Positions 50,056 through 54,532 of a stretch of DNA of 54,532 bases are shown in pieces. Where the stretch lies: NCBI GenBank assembly GCA_903828255.1, contig CAIKLQ010000871.1, forward strand, positions 1 to 54,532. The letters are read 5' to 3'. Within the stretch, counting starts at the first letter, position 1; the number at the start of each line of letters is the position of its first letter. Below the pieces are notes generated by a model that did not search any database, was not told the origin of the DNA, and saw nothing but the letters and a program-made list of their open reading frames with translations. A program made the position numbers and the translations under genes. The DNA is from an uncultured Verrucomicrobiota bacterium. Its GTDB lineage: Bacteria; Verrucomicrobiota; Verrucomicrobiia; Limisphaerales; JADLHS01.

Positions 50056-51975
50056 ATGTCCCGGTTCAAGAGATTTGCCCATTCGCTGGCCTCCGGCTAC
50101 GTGCTGCTCGCGGCGAACATGCTCTTCACGCTGGCGTCCGTGCCGCTGGCGTTGAAGTATCTCGGCACGGAGGAATTCGGCTTGTGGGGACTGGCCACCA
50201 AGATCGGCGGGTTCATCGCGCTGGTGGATTTTGGCTTGAGCGCGTCGGTGGCGCGCATCCTGATTGATCACAAGGACGACCGGGCGAGCGGCGGCTACGG
50301 CGGCATCGTCAAAACCGGATTGCTCGTGGGCCTGGTTCAGGGCGCATTGGTGCTGGGGGTCGGGGTCACGCTGGCCTGCTTCATGGGGCCGTGGCTGGAG
50401 GTGGACATCCAGTACCAGCCGGCGCTCAAATGGTTGCTGATCGGCCAGTGCGCGCTGATGGCCATCTCGTTCGCGACGCGGATCTTCAACCACCTGCTCA
50501 CGGCGCACCAACGCTTTGACATCAGCAACTACGCGCAGGCCCTGCTCTTCCTCCCCACGATTGGCATCCTGTGGTTTTGCTTCGCGCACGGGCAAGGGGT
50601 GTTCAGCATCCTCTGGGCGTATGCCGCCACCACGTTTCCCGCGGTGGCGGTCAACTGGATCGGTTGCGTGCGGTTGAAATTGTTGCCGCGCCGCGGGGAA
50701 TGGGGGGCCATCACCTGGACGGGGTTCAAGCGCGTCTTCGCTTTCGGGAGCGACATCTTCATCTTCGCGCTCGGCGCGCAGTTGATCACCGCCAGTCAAA
50801 CCCTCCTGCTCACAAGGCTCATCGGCTTGGAGGCGGTCACCGTGTGGAGTGTGTACACGCGCATCTTCGACGTGCTGCTCCAGGTCATTTACCGCATCTT
50901 CGATTACTCCAGTTCGGCGCTGGCGGAGATGATCGTGCGCGGCGAGCAGGCGCGGCTCGCCTTGCGCTTCCGCCAGATCCTCAGCCTGTCCGCCAGCCTG
51001 AGTGTGGTGGCCGGCACGTTGTTCGCCGTTTGCAACTACCCGTTCGTTCAACTCTGGACGTCGCGCCGCTTCGAGGCGTCCGGGTTGCGGCCCTCGGACA
51101 TCAAATCGTCCAGCCTGCTGGCCCAGCGATTGCAATCGCCGCGCGACCCCGCCGCGCAGTTAATTTGGCGGCAGTTTGCACCCGCCGCGCGGGAGGAAAT
51201 CACCTGGTGGGCAGCGGACCCGAAAGCGAAGGAGAATTTGCAGACCGTCTTGGCGAGCGAATTGAACCGCCTGATGGCGGGCGAATGGCTCGCCACCGAT
51301 ACAAACTTCGGGAGATGGGCGACCACCGGGGAAGCGCGGACGACCGCGGGGCCAGCGGACGCCCCGCTTGCCAGAGCGTGGGTCAACCGACATCACTTGG
51401 AGGACGTCTTCCCCAAAGAGATTGCCGATAGCCGCAAAATGCGCTGGCCACCGTGGAACGATGCCCTGCTCGCGGTATGGCTGGTCCTTTGCGTGAGCCT
51501 GCACGCGCACACCGGATTGGTCGGCCAGGCCAAGGCCTTCGGGTTCATGCGGTACCTTTTTTTCCTGGAGGGCCTGACCTTCGTGGGGTTGACCATATTG
51601 TTCCATCGCTACGGCGGGATCACCGCCATGCTGGGGGTTTCGGTGGCGTGCAGTTTGATGTTCAGCGTGGCCTACGGACTGCGCCGCACGCGCCGCTATT
51701 TCAATCTAAAGCCCCGTGAACTGGTGGCCTGGCACCGATCCGCTTCAAAGCTGGCGTTGCGCCTCCTGCCGGCGGCCATCGCCATCTGGTGGCTCACGCG
51801 CAACCTGCCGGAGCTTTGGCGGCTGATCCTGAATGGCACGCTAGTTGGGCTGCTGGCGACTTGGTTTCTGCTGCGGCACGGGCTGGACGAACATCTCCAA
51901 AGTCGCCTCCTCGATTTGTCACCGAAATGGCTGAAAGCCATGCTCGTGCGGCTCGGGGTGAAATCGCCCGTGTAA
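50056..51975 (+). CDS. Polysaccharide biosynthesis/flippase membrane protein with a soluble insert
   Basis: 639 residues. Residues 1-330 have about ten TM segments (YVLLAANMLFTLASVPLALK; ALVLGVGVTLACFMGPWLEV), matching MATE/MviN/Wzx-like oligosaccharide flippases. At about residues 350-465 a soluble segment without TM interrupts: SSLLAQRLQSPRDPAAQLIW, TVLASELNRLMAGEWLATD and VNRHHLEDVFPKEIADS. TM segments then resume (DALLAVWLVLCVSLHAHTGL; YLFFLEGLTFVGLTILFHRY). Family members are about 430-500 residues, so the insert is an unusual addition. It probably flips a lipid-linked glycan. Confidence 0.78.
   Translation: MSRFKRFAHSLASGYVLLAANMLFTLASVPLALKYLGTEEFGLWGLATKIGGFIALVDFGLSASVARILIDHKDDRASGGYGGIVKTGLLVGLVQGALVLGVGVTLACFMGPWLEVDIQYQPALKWLLIGQCALMAISFATRIFNHLLTAHQRFDISNYAQALLFLPTIGILWFCFAHGQGVFSILWAYAATTFPAVAVNWIGCVRLKLLPRRGEWGAITWTGFKRVFAFGSDIFIFALGAQLITASQTLLLTRLIGLEAVTVWSVYTRIFDVLLQVIYRIFDYSSSALAEMIVRGEQARLALRFRQILSLSASLSVVAGTLFAVCNYPFVQLWTSRRFEASGLRPSDIKSSSLLAQRLQSPRDPAAQLIWRQFAPAAREEITWWAADPKAKENLQTVLASELNRLMAGEWLATDTNFGRWATTGEARTTAGPADAPLARAWVNRHHLEDVFPKEIADSRKMRWPPWNDALLAVWLVLCVSLHAHTGLVGQAKAFGFMRYLFFLEGLTFVGLTILFHRYGGITAMLGVSVACSLMFSVAYGLRRTRRYFNLKPRELVAWHRSASKLALRLLPAAIAIWWLTRNLPELWRLILNGTLVGLLATWFLLRHGLDEHLQSRLLDLSPKWLKAMLVRLGVKSPV
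51346..51367. repeat. GC hairpin inside the flippase insert
   Basis: GCGGGGC-CAGCGGAC-GCCCCGC is a 7-bp perfect stem in coding sequence, in the low-complexity piece TTGEARTTAGPADAPLAR of the insert. It resembles the hairpin at 13517. Confidence 0.5.
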
Positions 51976-52205
51976 GCGGAGCGCCCGCCGCCGCGCGCGG
52001 CGCGTGGGGCAAGGGTCCTTTGAACCTAAATCCGGCCGTTCAGAAACCCCGGATTGCACGGATTGCACGGATCCGAAACTGTATCGCCCCGTTCGCCAGA
52101 TCCGCTCAGCCGCACCGGCTGGGTGAACGGCCGCTCCTTCCAAACCGCTTTGCAATCCCGGGTTGCGGAGTCCGGGAATGTGGACTCCTCCCGCCGCGGT
52201 GAGGG

Positions 52206-52697
52206 TCAGGCATTCCGAGCCTTCAGCGTGACCAGAAAGCGTTCGACCAGACTTTTTTTAGTGACTTGGCCGTTGATGAGGATTTGCGTTCCCTCTTGTT
52301 GGATCTCGATCTCGTGGCCGTTGGCCCTACGGAATTCGGCTTGGTATTCTTTTATCAGGGCAGCGGTGGTATCGCCCGCATTGCTGACACTGCGGGTTTC
52401 TTCCGGGGCCTCCAGGACCTGGGCACGGTTGTCAGCCAAACCGCGAACGGCATTGCTGACACTGCGGGTTTCTTCCGGGGTCTCCAGAGCGATCAGGCAG
52501 AGCAGATTTTGCTCATCCGGGGTCAGAACTGGGCCTTCAAAAATGGGGACATATCCTTTGTTCGGCAGGAGCGTTTCACCGCAACGGATCATCCCTTTCT
52601 CTTTGAGCAGCAGGGCTCGGGCGGAGATGTCGCGCGCGGTGGGGCTTGTGCCGTGGCGGATGGCGGTATTTTGATCGTAATGCGGTATGTATTTCAT
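52206..52697 (-). CDS. Hypothetical protein with an in-frame direct repeat
   Basis: 163 residues. N-terminal part (MKYIPHYDQNTAIRHGTSPT, about 60 residues) then two copies of PEETRSVSNA joined by VRGLADNRAQVLEA, then a charged tail (ANGHEIEIQQEGTQILINGQ). I do not recognise it. No signal or TM. A 230-base gap with TTGCACGGA direct repeats separates it from the flippase, and its gene points the other way. Confidence 0.5.
   Translation of the reverse strand: MKYIPHYDQNTAIRHGTSPTARDISARALLLKEKGMIRCGETLLPNKGYVPIFEGPVLTPDEQNLLCLIALETPEETRSVSNAVRGLADNRAQVLEAPEETRSVSNAGDTTAALIKEYQAEFRRANGHEIEIQQEGTQILINGQVTKKSLVERFLVTLKARNA
52378..52487. repeat. 38-base direct repeat pair in the hypothetical gene
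   Basis: GCATTGCTGACACTGCGGGT followed by TTCTTCCGGGGCCTCCAG occurs at 52378-52415 and, with one base change, at 52450-52487. The 72-base offset keeps the frame, so both copies give PEETRSVSNA on the minus strand. Confidence 0.85.
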
Positions 52698-52855
52698 CGA
52701 ATATTATCCAGCCTACAGGAAGAATAGTCTTTTGGCGGGGAAAATCACACCGCTTAAAACCCGCCGGGGCCGGAGGCCGACGCTCCGTTTGCCAACCTGG
52801 GAGCGCGAACTCAGACCTTCCTTCGGCGCGCACGCTGGCCGCTCCAGTCCGGAGT

Positions 52856-53701
52856 TCAATCTGCTAGGTCCACCGGCTGGAAGTTGCGCCGATTGGCCAC
52901 GGACGCCATCCGCCGATACTTGCGGGCCTGCCAGCGCCGCTGCAAAGCCCGCAGCGTCGCGGATCTTTTCAACAAGGCTTCTTTCAGGCGCGGTGGTGCC
53001 GGTGGCGGAGTTTGGGACGCGTGGTCGGCCCCCCACCGCGCGGAATAATCCGATTGTTGGGGCCACGCGGAAAAGATCTGTGGGCGGCCCACACGGCGGG
53101 CGGCTAAAAACAGCAACGTAGGGTCCCCGTTGACCAGTTCGATCCGCCCGCGAACCGCCGCGGGACTGGCCACCGCATACCAGTGGTTTCGCTGGACGAT
53201 CAGCATCTCTTCGACGGCGTAACCGTTTTCGGCGGACAGCGCCGAGTAGAACAACTCGGGGGAGAATTGGTAGAAGCCGTGCCCGGGGTAGTTGTTCCAC
53301 GGCGTGATGATGATCAAATGGCCGCCGGGTTTGACCAACTCCATGCAGCTTCTTAGCGCGATGGGAAAATTGAAAACGTGTTCCAGCGACCCCCCGTCAA
53401 AGACGCAGTCGTAGGTTTCCGCCTGCGGCCCGGCCAGCGGCTGGTTCAGATCCTGCACGACGTTTGCGCCTTCGTAATTCGAGGCGTCCATGAAGTCCAG
53501 CGAGGTCGCCCCCAGCCCGCGGAAGAAATCATCTGCGAAATCGGGTTGTCCCTGGGCAACTCCCATGTCTTTCAACTGGGCCAGATAAACACTCGCTGGC
53601 ATATAGACCGCCTGGTGACCCAGCGTGAGCAGCCGGTCAAAACGCACCCCGCGCCGCTTCTGGTGCCGCAAAAACTGCGCTGAATGAAAATCCAAGCCCA
53701 T
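52856..53701 (-). CDS. SAM-dependent methyltransferase-like protein
   Basis: 281 residues from the ATG at 53701. FRGLGATSLDFMDASNYEGA holds the acidic strand-2 end, YDCVFDGGSLEHVFNFPIAL is motif IV and SCMELVKPGGHLIIITPWNN is the post-motif segment (class I methyltransferase, as in glycan/lipid-modifying genes). The glycine-rich motif I is degenerate. It lies near the flippase but on the other strand. The C-terminal 60 residues are basic (RRWQARKYRRM). Confidence 0.75.
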   Translation of the reverse strand: MGLDFHSAQFLRHQKRRGVRFDRLLTLGHQAVYMPASVYLAQLKDMGVAQGQPDFADDFFRGLGATSLDFMDASNYEGANVVQDLNQPLAGPQAETYDCVFDGGSLEHVFNFPIALRSCMELVKPGGHLIIITPWNNYPGHGFYQFSPELFYSALSAENGYAVEEMLIVQRNHWYAVASPAAVRGRIELVNGDPTLLFLAARRVGRPQIFSAWPQQSDYSARWGADHASQTPPPAPPRLKEALLKRSATLRALQRRWQARKYRRMASVANRRNFQPVDLAD

Positions 53702-54401
53702 GATTCTGAAAGGAAACAAACGCGGGCTTTGATATCAAGCCCTATCGCTGAACGGGCGCGAACCCGGCATGGATATTTCATCGGCCCCGCGCGGAGTGGG
53801 GCGAGGCCGAGGCGACCGACCGGACGTGGGCGGCGGCGTTGACAGCGTGCCGGAGTGCGGTACCCTCGTCGGCCGCGGGTCCCGTTGTCGTCAAGGATTG
53901 CTCACCGCTGAACCCGCAACCAACAGCGGCAGAGGCTGAATGGCTGCGCAGGGTAACGCGCGGCCGTGCCGGGGATCTCGTCGTGCCCAGCCGAGCAATA
54001 CAGTCCGTGGCGTCTCGATGCACGAAAGAAGGTCGTATTCGCAGCGCTACCTCACGACGCGGCAGGTGCGATCAGTAAACTGAGGATGATCATTGCGCAG
54101 ATGACACCTGATCAATCCATTCGCGCCACAGCACTTTGAGTTTTTCCGGCTCAGCGAAATTTTCACGCCGACGGAGTTCGCTTTCGGAAAAGGGCCGTAC
54201 CGCGACTACGGATCAAGCTCCTTTGTAAGCGATCCGACTGGGGTTGGTCCGGCAAAATCAAGGTGTGAGGTGCGTTTTCGGGATCGGCGTGAGGATGGGT
54301 CGCCAAAACCATTCCGCCGCGCTTGGACAAACTTAGTCCTCTCCTTGAAATGTTTTCCACGCTTCATGTCGCCTTAAGGTTGGTGGCGTTACACTGAGCG
54401 C
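53702..54401. other. Non-coding stretch without a supported gene
   Basis: About 700 bases between the methyltransferase and the last gene. Short open frames on both strands (up to 81 residues) have no recognisable motifs. No promoter, RNA or repeat can be called with confidence. It may include a decayed gene near 53790-54078. Confidence 0.5.
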
Positions 54402-54532
54402 GTGAAAAATGTGGTTTCGCTTTCGTTTTCCGCGCTGGCGCTGGCGGTGTTGCCGGTTTGCCTCCGCGCCGCGCCCGAGCCCGCGCTGGCGGCGACAGAC
54501 TGGGCGCAGTTTCGCGGGCCGGGTGGGAGCGG
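54402..54532 (+). CDS. PQQ-like beta-propeller protein, 5' end only
   Basis: A GTG at 54402 starts a frame open to the window end. It shows a signal peptide (VVSLSFSALALAVLPVCLRA) and WAQFRGPGGSG, the family opening seen in the gene at 3696. Only 43 codons are present. The rest lies outside the window. Confidence 0.8.
   Translation, partial: MKNVVSLSFSALALAVLPVCLRAAPEPALAATDWAQFRGPGGS

Overview
This is a GC-rich chromosomal window, about 60% GC by eye, with dense same-strand gene runs. It probably comes from an uncultured or poorly annotated Verrucomicrobiota bacterium, perhaps of the Limisphaerales/Pedosphaera type. That is an inference from gene content (PQQ-type beta-propeller proteins, a large pectate-lyase-fold protein, triple SPFH genes) and from many short palindromic repeats of the kind I associate with that phylum. 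No rRNA, tRNA, CRISPR array or replication origin was seen.

Layout. 1-11.3 kb: the 3' part of an RND efflux permease, a small ORF overlapping a nucleotidyltransferase-like gene, then secreted proteins (beta-propeller, double pectate-lyase-fold protein, laminin-G-like/sensor-like protein, a minus-strand exported protein) and a relic of an IS110-type transposase. 11.3-19.9 kb: an ABC-2 permease, three consecutive SPFH (HflK/HflC-like) genes, a P1B metal ATPase translationally joined to a PIN toxin/RHH antitoxin pair, a lipoprotein and a small hypothetical protein. 19.9-29.8 kb: an ABC ATPase/permease/accessory operon, the ubiX-ubiA prenyl pair, a coiled-coil protein coupled to moaA, then sufD-sufU. 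29.9-40.1 kb: an M16 peptidase, a broken ISAs1-like transposase, an EF-hand membrane protein, nth with a lipoate-ligase-like gene, a methyltransferase and a family-4 uracil-DNA glycosylase. 40.2-44.9 kb (minus strand): ligA followed by separate genes for ligase-like modules (BRCT; zinc finger-HhH, one intact and one decayed copy) and a DUF433/DUF5615 toxin-antitoxin-like pair, nearly all with 4-base stop/start overlaps. 45.2-54.5 kb: a thioredoxin-fold protein, a PTS EIIA-like protein, argS, a beta-CASP metallo-hydrolase, a polysaccharide flippase with an extra soluble insert, a repeat-containing hypothetical protein, a methyltransferase, and the first 131 bases of another beta-propeller gene.

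The most unusual theme is a set of short inverted-repeat elements that sit between genes and also inside conserved genes in frame. ligA carries two copies of one family, one in the adenylation domain and one in the zinc finger. The lipoate-ligase-like gene carries another family, and argS and the uracil glycosylase carry simple-repeat segments. This resembles the in-gene palindromic elements of Rickettsia in behaviour but not in sequence. The second theme is the ligA locus, where ligase domains recur as free-standing, translationally coupled proteins around a toxin-antitoxin-like pair.
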